A stretch of DNA of 64,000 nucleotides from JABDIP01 sp965250245 (lineage in GTDB: Bacteria; Pseudomonadota; Alphaproteobacteria; DSM-16000; Inquilinaceae). The stretch lies in the NCBI GenBank assembly GCA_965250245.1, contig OZ252296.1:4774001-4838000 (forward strand), given 5' to 3'. Numbering within the stretch: position 1 is the first letter of the stretch; each line of letters starts with the position of its first letter. Positions 33,246 through 41,750 of the stretch are shown here, in pieces. A model generated the notes under the pieces. The model was not told where the DNA came from, searched no databases, and worked only from the letters and a program-made list of their open reading frames with translations. The position numbers and the translations under genes were made by a program.

Positions 33246-34234
33246 CGGGAATGATGACGCCCAAGGACATGGAAGCCAGGATCGTCCGCTACGGCGACCT
33301 CGTACCCTGCAAGACCGCCTTCATCGACGCGCACACGCCGGGCTCCGACCGCAAGGAGAACTTTACGATCATCGGCGGCGGGGTGTCGGAAAGCCCGGAC
33401 CAGCACGTGCACATCAAGGAGACGCCTGGCTTCAACATCGGCGCGGCCGGCCAGCCGCCCCATTGCCGCAACTCGCTGCATTCCCACCGCACCGCGGAGG
33501 TGTTCTACGTGCAGTCCGGCCGCTGGCGGTTCTTCTGGGGCCTGCATGGCACCGCCGGCGAGGTGGTGCTGGAGGAAGGCGACCTCTTCAACATCCCCAC
33601 CGGCATCTTCCGCGGCTTCGAGAATGTCGGCACCGAATACGGGATCATCATGGCCATCCTCGGCGGCGACGATGCCGGCGGCGGCGTCATCTGGGCGCCG
33701 CATGTGATCGAGGAGGCCCGGGCCCACGGCCTGGTGCTGGCCGAGACCGGCCGACTCTACGACACCAAGAAGGGCGAGCACCTGCCCGACGGCGTGTCGC
33801 CCATGCCGCTGCTGACCGCCGACGAGCTCGAGGCATTCCCGGAGGTCCCGGCGACCGCGGTCGTGCCCGGCTACATCCGCCGCTACCTGGACATGAAGGC
33901 GATGTCGGCCCGCCACCCGGTGCAGGTCATCGGCGGCTCCAACGGTGCCATGATCTACGACCGGCCCGGCTTCGAGGTCGACTTCCTGCAGGGCGGCCAT
34001 GAGGGCGAAGGGACGCCCTACACCACCGACCGCCATGAGGTGCTGCTGGTCCATCGTGGCCATTGGCGACTGGAATGGCCGGGCGGCGCCGCGACCCTGG
34101 CGCCCGGCGACACCTGCGCCGTGCCGCCGGGTTTGGAGCGGTCGCTGAAACCGACGATGACCGGCGAGACCGCCCTGTTCCTGGTGCGCAACACCGACGA
34201 CCCGGCGGGACCCACCGCCGGCCGTCCGAACTAG
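33242..34234 (+). CDS. Two-domain cupin protein
   Basis: 330 residues from GTG 33242 (GTGA overlap with the preceding stop); ATG 33251 is an alternative. The first cupin contains the metal-type motif HSHRTAEVFYVQSGRW and GDLFNIPTGIFRGFENV, the second HEVLLVHRGHWRLEW and GDTCAVPPGLERS. The first domain keeps two histidines and a glutamate that could bind Fe, Mn or Zn; the second has few histidines and may be structural. Bicupins include dioxygenases and sugar or acid isomerases. The chemistry here is not determined. Confidence 0.85.
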   Translation: MTGMMTPKDMEARIVRYGDLVPCKTAFIDAHTPGSDRKENFTIIGGGVSESPDQHVHIKETPGFNIGAAGQPPHCRNSLHSHRTAEVFYVQSGRWRFFWGLHGTAGEVVLEEGDLFNIPTGIFRGFENVGTEYGIIMAILGGDDAGGGVIWAPHVIEEARAHGLVLAETGRLYDTKKGEHLPDGVSPMPLLTADELEAFPEVPATAVVPGYIRRYLDMKAMSARHPVQVIGGSNGAMIYDRPGFEVDFLQGGHEGEGTPYTTDRHEVLLVHRGHWRLEWPGGAATLAPGDTCAVPPGLERSLKPTMTGETALFLVRNTDDPAGPTAGRPN

Positions 34235-34312
34235 ACGATCGCGCGGCCGACACCGCGCGGATGGGCAATGCGGACAAAACACCAATCGTCCGCGAAACGA
34301 AGGGAGGAGAAC

Positions 34313-35653
34313 ATGACGACATTCACACGGCGCGCCCTGGGTGCGCTCGGGCTCGGGGCGGCATTGCTGACCGCCGCGCCTGCCATGGCGGAGGACCCGC
34401 CCTACGGCCTGTTGCCGGGCAAGCCCTATGACGGCACCACCATCAACGTGCTGGCGGTGGTCACGCCGCAGTTCACCGGCATCGCCCTGCGCGATCAGGA
34501 GTTCACCGAATTGACCGGCATCGAGGTCGAGTGGACGGAAGTGCCGTTTACCGCCCTGCAGGAAAAGGTCGCTTCGGTCGGCATCGCCGCCAACGGCAAT
34601 TTCGACGTGGTCAACTACCTGGATTCCTGGGGGCCGGCCAACTCCGACTGGCTGCTCACCATCGACGATTTGCTGGAGCGCGACGGCATTTCGATGGACC
34701 GCTATCCGCCGGCCTTCGCCCGCTCGGCCATGTTCGAGGGCGAGGTGAAGGGCTTCCCGCTGCGGGCCCATCCCCAGCTCATGTTCTATCGCAAGGACAT
34801 CTTCGACGATCTCGGCCTGGACGCACCGGCGACCTGGGACGACGTCGTCTCCGCCGGCGAGGCGATCCGCGCTTCCGGGCTGGATGTCGACCCGCTGGCG
34901 CTCTACTACGGCGCCGACGGCAACCGCCAGAACCTGTTCATCTGGCTGAACTTCCTCTGGGGAGCGGGGGCCGACGTCTTCACCGACGACTGGCAGCCGG
35001 GCTGGACCACGCCCGAGGCGATCCAGGCGACCAAGGACTACGTCGCCCTGCACACCGAACACGGCGTCACCGCGCCGTCGGCCGTGAGCTGGGTCGAGCA
35101 GGAGGCCCGCATCGCCTTCCAGCAGGGCAAGGCGGCGATGATGCCGGTCTGGTGGTGGGCCTACTCACCGATGACCAATCCGGACAGTTCGACGCTGAGC
35201 AAGGAGCAGGTCGGGTTCGCCGGCATGCCGACCTATGGCGACAGCGATGTGGCGCGCACCTATGCGATCTCGATGCCGTATTCGATCTCCAGCTATTCGC
35301 AGCACCAGGATGCGTCCTGGGAGTTCCTGAAATGGCTGTCCAATCCGGACCTTGAGAAGCGCAACGCCACCGAGCGCGAAGTGGCGGGCACCACCATCAT
35401 CAACAATGTGGTGACCCACAACGCCAACCTGACCGACCCGGACGTCAACGCGGCCAACGACAATATCGGCTACGCGGCCTACGACTCCCTGAAGGGGTCC
35501 GACATCATGCCGCAGATCGCCGAATGGCCGCAGATCGGCGACCTGCTGAGCCAGGCCATCGCCGAGGCGGTGGCCGGCGGCGATGTCGAGGAGCTGATGA
35601 CCGACGCCGCCGACCAGGCGACGCGCATCCTGCGCCGCGCTGGATATCGGTAG
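34313..35653 (+). CDS. ABC importer solute-binding protein, system 2
   Basis: 446 residues from ATG 34313 with AGGGAGGA upstream. The signal peptide contains FTRRALGALGLGAALL with a twin arginine but no strong Tat consensus, and cleavage is likely after AMA near residue 26. The mature part has the family-1 pattern (LDSWGPANSDWLLTIDDLLE, LMFYRKDIFDDLGLD, FQQGKAAMMPVWWWAYS). It starts a second complete CUT1 importer. Different sequence from system 1 suggests a related but distinct substrate. Confidence 0.93.
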   Translation: MTTFTRRALGALGLGAALLTAAPAMAEDPPYGLLPGKPYDGTTINVLAVVTPQFTGIALRDQEFTELTGIEVEWTEVPFTALQEKVASVGIAANGNFDVVNYLDSWGPANSDWLLTIDDLLERDGISMDRYPPAFARSAMFEGEVKGFPLRAHPQLMFYRKDIFDDLGLDAPATWDDVVSAGEAIRASGLDVDPLALYYGADGNRQNLFIWLNFLWGAGADVFTDDWQPGWTTPEAIQATKDYVALHTEHGVTAPSAVSWVEQEARIAFQQGKAAMMPVWWWAYSPMTNPDSSTLSKEQVGFAGMPTYGDSDVARTYAISMPYSISSYSQHQDASWEFLKWLSNPDLEKRNATEREVAGTTIINNVVTHNANLTDPDVNAANDNIGYAAYDSLKGSDIMPQIAEWPQIGDLLSQAIAEAVAGGDVEELMTDAADQATRILRRAGYR

Positions 35654-35727
35654 GTTAGGGATGGCGCCGTCCGCCGAGGGCGGCGCCGGCCTGACCTTGG
35701 ATCAGACGTCATGTGGGCTGAGACGCA

Positions 35728-35871
35728 CCCCTCACCCTCCCAACGCTTCGCGTCGGGCCCCTCCCTCTCCCGCAAGGGGAGAGGGGTTAATTGCTGCGAC
35801 GCTGCTTTCTTGCCCCTCTCCCCTTGTGGGAGAGGGAGGGACCCGCGGCGAAGCCGTGGGAGGGTGAGGGG
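35728..35871. repeat. Intergenic palindromic repeat, family A, copy 1
   Basis: The element opens with CCCCTCACCCTCCCA and closes with its reverse complement. A second inverted pair (CCCCTCCCTCTCCC / GGGAGAGGGAGG) and two short CAAGGGGAGAGGGG-like arms lie inside. The same layout recurs at 40929-41063 and in variant form at 54651-54797 and 55996-56115. It fills the gap between the solute-binding protein and permease genes of system 2. Short open frames in it are an effect of its composition, not genes. Confidence 0.85.
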
Positions 35872-35975
35872 TATCCCTCGGCCAATGCAGATCGCTCGGT
35901 GCGCGCGCTGCCCGGCGGCTACGGAACGCTCTTCGGCCATCTCGATCTTGCTGTGTTCACATCCTCCGCCCTGCC

Positions 35976-36836
35976 ATGCGTGACGCGCACATCAAATACA
36001 TCCTGGTGGCACCTGCCGTGCTGGCGGTGCTGGCGACGGCCGTGTTCCCGGTCATCCAGGGGCTGGCCAACGCCGTCTATTTCGTCAGCACCAAACCGAA
36101 CCGGCGCAATGGCGAGTTCGTCGGGCTGGAGAATTTCGAGTTCATCTTCACCGATCCCGGCTTCCACGAGGCGGTCTGGGTCACGATCGTCTTTACTGTC
36201 TTGTCGGTGATCCTGACCGTCGGGGTGGCGCTGGGCATGGCACTGTTGCTGGCATCGGGCGGGCCGCTCAGGATCGCCATCCGCTCGACCCTGATCCTGC
36301 CGTTCGCCATGAGCGCGGCGCTGGTCGGCTACACTTGGCGCTTCATGTTCAACAACGATTTCGGCCTGTTCGCCGAGGCATTGGACTTCGTTCCGGGCCT
36401 CGCCGACGCCAACTGGCTGAACGACCGGGTGCTGACCATGGCGGTGCTGATCGCGTCGGACGTCTGGAACTGGGCGCCGTTCCTGTGCCTGGTGCTGATC
36501 GGCGGGCTGGCCGCGGTTCCGCAGGAGGCGCAGGAGGCGGCGCGGGTCGATGGGGCCAATGGCTGGCAGGTGTTCCGCGACGTGACCCTGCCGTCGATCC
36601 TGCCCGTGCTGATGATCTGCGCCGTGCTGAAAACCATCTTCGCGCTGAAGATGTTCGACCAGATCTACACGCTAACCCAGGGCGCGCCGGGCACCCAGAC
36701 GCTGGGCTACTACATCTACTACACCGCCCAGAAATACAGCGACGCGTCCGGCGCGGCGACCATGTCGCTGATCCTCATCATCCCGATGGCGGTGATGGCG
36801 TGGCTCTACATGCGCCTCGTCTTCCGCAAGGCGTGA
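35976..36836 (+). CDS. ABC importer permease 1, system 2
   Basis: 286 residues from ATG 35976, of normal length for a MalF-type CUT1 subunit. Six hydrophobic segments and the EAA loop QEAQEAARVDGANGWQVFRD are visible. It is separated from its binding-protein gene by about 320 bp holding a family-A repeat. It pairs with the next permease. No inserts are seen, unlike system 1. Confidence 0.93.
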   Translation: MRDAHIKYILVAPAVLAVLATAVFPVIQGLANAVYFVSTKPNRRNGEFVGLENFEFIFTDPGFHEAVWVTIVFTVLSVILTVGVALGMALLLASGGPLRIAIRSTLILPFAMSAALVGYTWRFMFNNDFGLFAEALDFVPGLADANWLNDRVLTMAVLIASDVWNWAPFLCLVLIGGLAAVPQEAQEAARVDGANGWQVFRDVTLPSILPVLMICAVLKTIFALKMFDQIYTLTQGAPGTQTLGYYIYYTAQKYSDASGAATMSLILIIPMAVMAWLYMRLVFRKA

Positions 36837-36841
36837 CGGCC

Positions 36842-37669
36842 ATGGTGCACGGCAATCAAAGGTTCTGGGACTATGGCGCGACGGCGCTGGTGATCCTGTC
36901 AGGGGTCTTCGTCCTGCTGCCGATCTTCTGGGTCTTCCTGACCGCCTTCAAATCGGAGATCGATGTCTACGAGTTGTCGCTGGTCTTCAAGCCGACCCTG
37001 AAGAATTTCGGTGAGATCTTCACCAACCCGCAATTCGGGCTGGGTGGGGCGCTGGTCAGCTCCTTGATCGTCTCCTTTTCGACCATCGCCATCGGGATCC
37101 CGATCTCCACCATGGCCGCCTACAGCTTCGTGCGCTTTCGGATGGTCGGCGGCCGCGCCGCCTTCTTCTCGGTGCTGGCGACCCAGTTCGTTCCGGCGGT
37201 GGTGATCATCATCCCGTTCTTCCTGCTGGCCCGGGACTTCGGAATGCTGGACCGGCACCTGACGCTGGTGGTGATCAACCTGGCGATCGTCACGCCGTTC
37301 GCGGTGTGGATGATCATGGGCTTCATCGAGGGCATCCCGCTCGACACCGAGGAGTCCGCCATGGTGGACGGCGCCGGCCGTTGGCGGGTGCTGAAGGACA
37401 TCGTCATCCCGATGGCCGCGCCCGGCATCATCACCTCCGCCATCTTCGCCTTCATCCTGTCGTGGAACGAATTCCTGTTCGCGCTGATGATCTCCCAGCA
37501 GGAGATGCGCACCTGGCCGATCACGCTGGCCCTGTTCTCCGACGAGCAGGGGGTGCGCTGGGAATACCTGTCGGCCGCCGGCGTCATCGCCATGGCGCCG
37601 ATGTTCATCCTCGCCCTGCTGATCCAGAAGCATTTCGTGAAGGGCATGACCATGGGGGCGGTCCGCTGA
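36842..37669 (+). CDS. ABC importer permease 2, system 2
   Basis: 275 residues from ATG 36842, 5 bp after the previous stop. Typical MalG-type subunit with six helices and the EAA loop EESAMVDGAGRWRVLKDIVIP. Its C-terminal KHFVKGMTMGAVR is the usual CUT1 ending. Its stop overlaps the ATPase start (ATGA). Confidence 0.93.
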   Translation: MVHGNQRFWDYGATALVILSGVFVLLPIFWVFLTAFKSEIDVYELSLVFKPTLKNFGEIFTNPQFGLGGALVSSLIVSFSTIAIGIPISTMAAYSFVRFRMVGGRAAFFSVLATQFVPAVVIIIPFFLLARDFGMLDRHLTLVVINLAIVTPFAVWMIMGFIEGIPLDTEESAMVDGAGRWRVLKDIVIPMAAPGIITSAIFAFILSWNEFLFALMISQQEMRTWPITLALFSDEQGVRWEYLSAAGVIAMAPMFILALLIQKHFVKGMTMGAVR

Positions 37670-38730
37670 TGTCAACGATCACCTTCGACCATATCGACAA
37701 GCACTACGGTGATTTCCACGCCGTGAAGGACTTCCACCTCGACGTCCCGGACGGCGAGTTCCTGGTCCTGCTCGGGCCGTCGGGCTGCGGCAAGACGACG
37801 ACCATGCGCATGGTCGCGGGGCTGGAGGAAATCTCGAAAGGCGATCTCAGGTTCGACCAAGAGCGGGTCAACGACCTGCTGCCCAAGGACCGCGACATCG
37901 CCATGGTGTTCCAGAACTACGGCCTCTATCCGCACATGACGATCCGGGAGAACATCTCCTACCCGCTGCGCCTGCGGAAGATGCCGATCTCCGAGCGCGA
38001 CGAGCGGGTGGCGCGGGCGGCGGCCCGGGTCGAGTTGACCGAGCTTCTGGACCGGCGACCCAAGGCCCTGTCCGGCGGCCAGCGCCAGCGTGTCGCCCTG
38101 GCGCGCGCACTGGTGCGCGAGCCGCGGGTCTTCCTGATGGACGAACCGCTGTCAAACCTGGACGCCAAGCTGCGGGTCTCCATGCGGGCGGAGCTGAAGC
38201 ACCTGCACCACGAGCTCGGCGTCACCACCATCTACGTCACCCACGACCAGATCGAGGCGATGACCCTGGCGGACCGGGTCGTGGTCATGAGCCATGGCGA
38301 GATCATGCAGGTCGGCACCCCGGAAGAGATCTACAACGAGCCGGCCAATCTGTTCGTCGCCGGCTTCATCGGCTCTCCGGCCATGAACCTGATCCACGGC
38401 GCCGTCGAGGACGGCGATTTCGTCGCCCCGGGCGTGCGCATCCCCGGCGTTGGCGGCGGCTCCCGCGACAAGGTGGTGCTGGGCGCCCGCTGCGAGGATC
38501 TGAGTCTGTGCGCACCGGGCAATGGGGCGCACGTCTCCGGCCCGCTCTTCTCGCTGGAACTGCTCGGCGAGACGACCCAGGCCACTATCCGCCTGCCCAA
38601 CAAGGACTCCGTCGTCATCAAAGGCTCGAAGGACTACCGCGAGGCCATCGACACGCCGATCGGCGTTCAGTTCGACGTCGCCAAGACCTACTTCTTCGAC
38701 GGCGGCAGCCAGCAGCGGATAAGTCTGTGA
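37669..38730 (+). CDS. CUT1-type ABC importer ATP-binding protein, system 2
   Basis: 353 residues from ATG 37669. Walker A GPSGCGKTT, Q-loop VFQNYGLYPHM, signature LSGGQRQRVALARA, Walker B VFLMDEPLSNLD and VTHDQ are intact, with a C-terminal regulatory OB-fold domain. It is a close paralogue of the ATPase at 23992, so the two importers may have come from a duplication. It powers the permeases at 35976 and 36842. Confidence 0.95.
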   Translation: MSTITFDHIDKHYGDFHAVKDFHLDVPDGEFLVLLGPSGCGKTTTMRMVAGLEEISKGDLRFDQERVNDLLPKDRDIAMVFQNYGLYPHMTIRENISYPLRLRKMPISERDERVARAAARVELTELLDRRPKALSGGQRQRVALARALVREPRVFLMDEPLSNLDAKLRVSMRAELKHLHHELGVTTIYVTHDQIEAMTLADRVVVMSHGEIMQVGTPEEIYNEPANLFVAGFIGSPAMNLIHGAVEDGDFVAPGVRIPGVGGGSRDKVVLGARCEDLSLCAPGNGAHVSGPLFSLELLGETTQATIRLPNKDSVVIKGSKDYREAIDTPIGVQFDVAKTYFFDGGSQQRISL

Positions 38731-38759
38731 TGGTGCGGTCAGCCGCAGCCCCTTCCCTT

Positions 38760-38843
38760 AGCCGTCATTCCCGCGAAAGCGGGAATCTCGATGGACCTGC
38801 GCGCGACCGGCTCGAGATTCCCGCTTTCGCGGGAATGACGGCT
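38760..38843. repeat. Intergenic palindromic repeat, family C
   Basis: AGCCGTCATTCCCGCGAAAG at the left is mirrored by CTTTCGCGGGAATGACGGCT at the right. The short hairpin CCCGCGAAAGCGGG recurs on each arm. Elements with GTCATTCCCGCGAAAGCGGG are widespread in proteobacterial intergenic regions. It sits 30 bp after the ATPase stop and could act as a terminator or a mobile palindromic unit. Confidence 0.8.
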
Positions 38844-38908
38844 CGGGGGATAGGCCTGCCGTTTGCTGCCGCCGCGAGCCACCACACATAGCCTACCGGA
38901 CTCCGCCA

Positions 38909-40042
38909 ATGACCAAGATCCTCACCACCCATGTCGGATCGCTGCCGCGCAGCCAGCGTACGGTCGATTTCATCTTCGCGCGGGAGCGCGGCGAGCCGGT
39001 CGACCGGGCGGCCTTCGACGCCTGCATGGCCGAGGAGTGCGCCGAGACGGTCCGCCGCCAGGTCGAGGCCGGCATCGACATCGTCTCCGACGGCGAGACC
39101 TCGAAGATCTCCTACGCCACCTATGTGAAGGACCGCTACACCGGCTTCTCCGGCGACAGCCCGCGCAACCCGCCGGCCGACCTGAAGCAGTTCCCGACCT
39201 TCCTGGAGCGGCTGGCCAAGGAAGGCGGTACGCCGCAATACGCACGACCCTGCTGCACCGGGCCGGTGGCGACCAAGGACGACACCGATCTCAAGGCCGA
39301 CATCGCCAACCTCACGGCCGGCATCGCGGCCCATGGGGCGGGCCGCGGCTTCATGAACGCCGCGTCGCCGGGGGTCATCTCGCTGTTTCTGCCCAACCAG
39401 CACTATGCGAGCCGCGAGGACTACCTGGAGGCGCTGGGCGAGGTCATGAAGGGCGAATACGAGGCCATCGTCGCCGCCGGTCTCGACCTGCAGCTCGACT
39501 GCCCGGACCTCGCCCTGTCGCGCCACATGCTGTTCTCGAACCTGTCCGACGCGGAATTCGTCAAGATCGCGGAGAGCCACATCGCGGTGCTGAACCACGC
39601 GCTCAGGGACATCGACCCGGCGCACATCCGGGTTCATATCTGCTGGGGCAACTACGAAGGCCCACATGTCTGCGACATCGCCATGGACACGGTGTTCGCG
39701 ACGCTGATGAAGACCCGGGCGCGGCACATCCTGTTCGAGACCTCGAACCCGCGCCACGGCCATGAATGGACCGTGTTCCGCGACCGTCGATCGGAAATCC
39801 CCGACGACAAGGTGCTGGTGCCCGGCGTGGTCGACACCACCACCAATTTCGTCGAGCACCCGGAGCTGATCGCCCAGCGCATCACGCGCTTCACCGACAT
39901 CGTCGGCGCCGACCGGGTGATCGCGGGGTCGGATTGCGGTTTCGGCACCTTCGCCGGTTTCGGCGCCGTCGATCCGGAGATCGCCTACGCCAAGCTCGCG
40001 GCCCTGTCCGAAGGCGCGGCGCTGGCCAGCCAGCGGGTGTGA
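38909..40042 (+). CDS. Stand-alone MetE-like zinc methyltransferase (UROD/MetE fold)
   Basis: 377 residues from ATG 38909, about the size of the C-terminal half of cobalamin-independent methionine synthase. Zinc ligands expected for the family are present: H243 and C245 in VHICWGNYEG, E277 in LFETSNPRH and C343 in AGSDCGFGTF. The N-terminus KILTTHVGSLPR is also typical. The MetE folate-binding N-terminal half is absent, so the methyl donor must be something else. Relatives include methionine synthases using unusual donors and epoxyalkane:CoM transferase. Position next to the importer suggests demethylation or thiol transfer on an imported compound. Confidence 0.85.
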   Translation: MTKILTTHVGSLPRSQRTVDFIFARERGEPVDRAAFDACMAEECAETVRRQVEAGIDIVSDGETSKISYATYVKDRYTGFSGDSPRNPPADLKQFPTFLERLAKEGGTPQYARPCCTGPVATKDDTDLKADIANLTAGIAAHGAGRGFMNAASPGVISLFLPNQHYASREDYLEALGEVMKGEYEAIVAAGLDLQLDCPDLALSRHMLFSNLSDAEFVKIAESHIAVLNHALRDIDPAHIRVHICWGNYEGPHVCDIAMDTVFATLMKTRARHILFETSNPRHGHEWTVFRDRRSEIPDDKVLVPGVVDTTTNFVEHPELIAQRITRFTDIVGADRVIAGSDCGFGTFAGFGAVDPEIAYAKLAALSEGAALASQRV

Positions 40043-40083
40043 CGCCAGACGCCGACGGCACGGTGGCGGTACCCACCCTCCAT

Positions 40084-40170
40084 CGTCATTGCGAGGAGCC
40101 GAAGGCGACGCGGCAATCCACTCTCTCGGGCCGCATCAGTGGATTGCTTCGCCTCCGGCTCGCAATGACG
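40084..40170. repeat. Intergenic palindromic repeat, family B, copy 1
   Basis: CGTCATTGCGAGGAGCCG at the left is mirrored by GGCTCGCAATGACG at the right, and GCAATCCACT pairs with AGTGGATTGC inside. The same element recurs at 45390-45477. GTCATTGCGAG palindromes are a widely distributed bacterial intergenic repeat. It lies between the MetE-like gene and the hydrolase. Confidence 0.85.
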
Positions 40171-40205
40171 AAGGTGGGGAGATTCCGCTGCCGTAGAGTT
40201 CCGAA

Positions 40206-40907
40206 GTGACCCCGCTCCTCCTCATCCCCGGCATGATGTGCGACGCGCGGCTGTTCGCGCCGCAGATCGCCGCCCTGTCCGCCGGTCGCACGATTCAGGT
40301 CGCAACGATCACCGATGCCGACTCGATCCCGGAACTGGCCCGCCTCGTACTGGCCGACGCGCCGCCACGCTTCGCGCTGGCCGGCCTGTCGATGGGCGGC
40401 ATCGTGGCGATGGAGATGCTGCGGCAGGCGCCGGACCGGATCGAGCGGGTCGCCCTGCTCGACACCAACCACCGGGCCGAGACGCCAGACCGTCAGGCCC
40501 TGCGCGGCCCGCAGGTCGAGCGGGTGTTCGACGGCGCCCTGCGCCAGGTGCTGATCGAGGAGATGAAGCCGCTCTATCTGGCGCCCGAGAACCGCGACGA
40601 CGAGACCATCCTGACCTGTGCCCTCGACATGGCTCTGGATCTGGGGCCCGAGGTGTTCGCGCGGCAATCCGAAGCGCTGCGAACCCGGCCGGACCAGAGC
40701 GCGGTGCTGGAGGTCGCGGACCTTCCAGCCCTGGTGCTGTGCGGCGAGCACGATCGGCTGTGCCCGTTCGAGCGCCATCGCGAGATGGCAGACCTGCTGC
40801 CCCGGTCGCACCTCGTCGTCGTGCCCGGCGCCGGGCATCTCTCCACGCTGGAAAACCCGGCCGCGACGACGGCCGCGCTTGCCGGCTGGCTTGATCGAAC
40901 CGCTTGA
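40206..40907 (+). CDS. Alpha/beta hydrolase
   Basis: 233 residues from GTG 40206. The nucleophile elbow GLSMGG puts Ser62 at the active site; GEHDRLCP holds the Asp and GAGHLST the His. The early LLLIPGMMCDARLF loop supplies the oxyanion hole. The family covers esterases, lactonases and thioesterases, and the substrate is not predicted. No strong ribosome binding site is seen before the GTG. It may be an extra gene of the catabolic locus or independent, since a repeat separates them. Confidence 0.85.
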   Translation: MTPLLLIPGMMCDARLFAPQIAALSAGRTIQVATITDADSIPELARLVLADAPPRFALAGLSMGGIVAMEMLRQAPDRIERVALLDTNHRAETPDRQALRGPQVERVFDGALRQVLIEEMKPLYLAPENRDDETILTCALDMALDLGPEVFARQSEALRTRPDQSAVLEVADLPALVLCGEHDRLCPFERHREMADLLPRSHLVVVPGAGHLSTLENPAATTAALAGWLDRTA

Positions 40908-40928
40908 ACCGCGTCGGGGCCAGCACGT

Positions 40929-41063
40929 CCCCCTCACCCTCCCACGGCTTTGCCGCGGGTCCCTCCCTCTCCCCAGGGAGAGGGATTTGTCAGGAACATC
41001 CTTCGATTCCCCTCTCCTTGGGGAGAGGGAGGGACCCACGCGAAGCGTGGGAGGGTGAGGGGG
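40929..41063. repeat. Intergenic palindromic repeat, family A, copy 2
   Basis: CCCCCTCACCCTCCCACG at the left mirrors CGTGGGAGGGTGAGGGGG at the right. The inner arms are CTCCCTCTCCCC and GGGGAGAGGGAG. It shares layout and most of its sequence with the copy at 35728. It separates the hydrolase from the UPF0126 gene. Confidence 0.85.
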
Positions 41064-41123
41064 AGCGCCGGAGTTGCCGTAGACTCCGGCTGCGTGAGCC
41101 AAGGCCAATGAGATAATGAACCG

Positions 41124-41750
41124 ATGACACCTCATCTCCCCTACATCCTCGACTTGCTCGGCGTCGCCGTCTTCGCGATCTCCGGCAGCCTGGTCGCCAG
41201 CCGACAGCAGCTCGACCTGATCGGCTTCGGACTGCTGGCCTCGCTGACCGGCATCGGTGGCGGCACCTTGCGGGACCTGATCATCGGCCGGCCGGTCTTC
41301 TGGATTGCGGACCAGACCTATCTGATCGTCTGCCTGGCCGCGGCCCTGGCGGTCTACCTGTTCGGCCCGTTGATCCAGCGGCGCTACATCGTGCTGCTGT
41401 GGTGCGACGCGGTCGGCCTCGCCGCATACGGGGTCCTCGGCGCCCATATCGCGCGAATTGAAGGACTCGGCGCCGTACCGGCCTTGATCATGGGCGTGAT
41501 GACCGCCACCTTCGGCGGCCTCGCCCGCGACATCGTCGGCGGCGAGACGCCCCTGTTCCTGAAACAGGAGGTCTATGTCACCGCCGCACTGGCCTCGGCC
41601 TGCGCCTATGTCGGCCTGACCGCACTCAACGTCCCGTTGCTCTGGGCCACCTTGATCAGCATTCCCGTCGGCTTCCTGGTGCGGGCCGGCGGCATCGCCT
41701 TCAACTGGACCTTGCCCCGCTATAGGCCACGAGGCGGCCGGCCATACTGA
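41124..41750 (+). CDS. UPF0126/TRIC-type membrane protein (YicG-like)
   Basis: 208 residues from ATG 41124. Two repeats of about three helices each are visible. The first has the signature GIGGGTLRDLIIGRPVFW, the second GGLARDIVGGETPLFL; these Gly-rich kinks and the Arg-Asp pairs define UPF0126. Related TRIC proteins form trimeric cation channels; YicG-type proteins have been linked to amino-acid (glycine) transport. The last 50 bp overlap nadC on the opposite strand. Confidence 0.9.
   Translation: MTPHLPYILDLLGVAVFAISGSLVASRQQLDLIGFGLLASLTGIGGGTLRDLIIGRPVFWIADQTYLIVCLAAALAVYLFGPLIQRRYIVLLWCDAVGLAAYGVLGAHIARIEGLGAVPALIMGVMTATFGGLARDIVGGETPLFLKQEVYVTAALASACAYVGLTALNVPLLWATLISIPVGFLVRAGGIAFNWTLPRYRPRGGRPY

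Noticed and set aside
35661..35983. Short open frames between the binding protein and permease of importer 2
   Set aside because: They are made almost entirely of the family-A palindromic repeat and read as low-complexity Ser/Pro/Arg/Gly.
35728..41063. CRISPR array
   Set aside because: The repeats are few, inverted, unevenly spaced and lie between separate genes. They are palindromic intergenic elements, and no cas genes are present.
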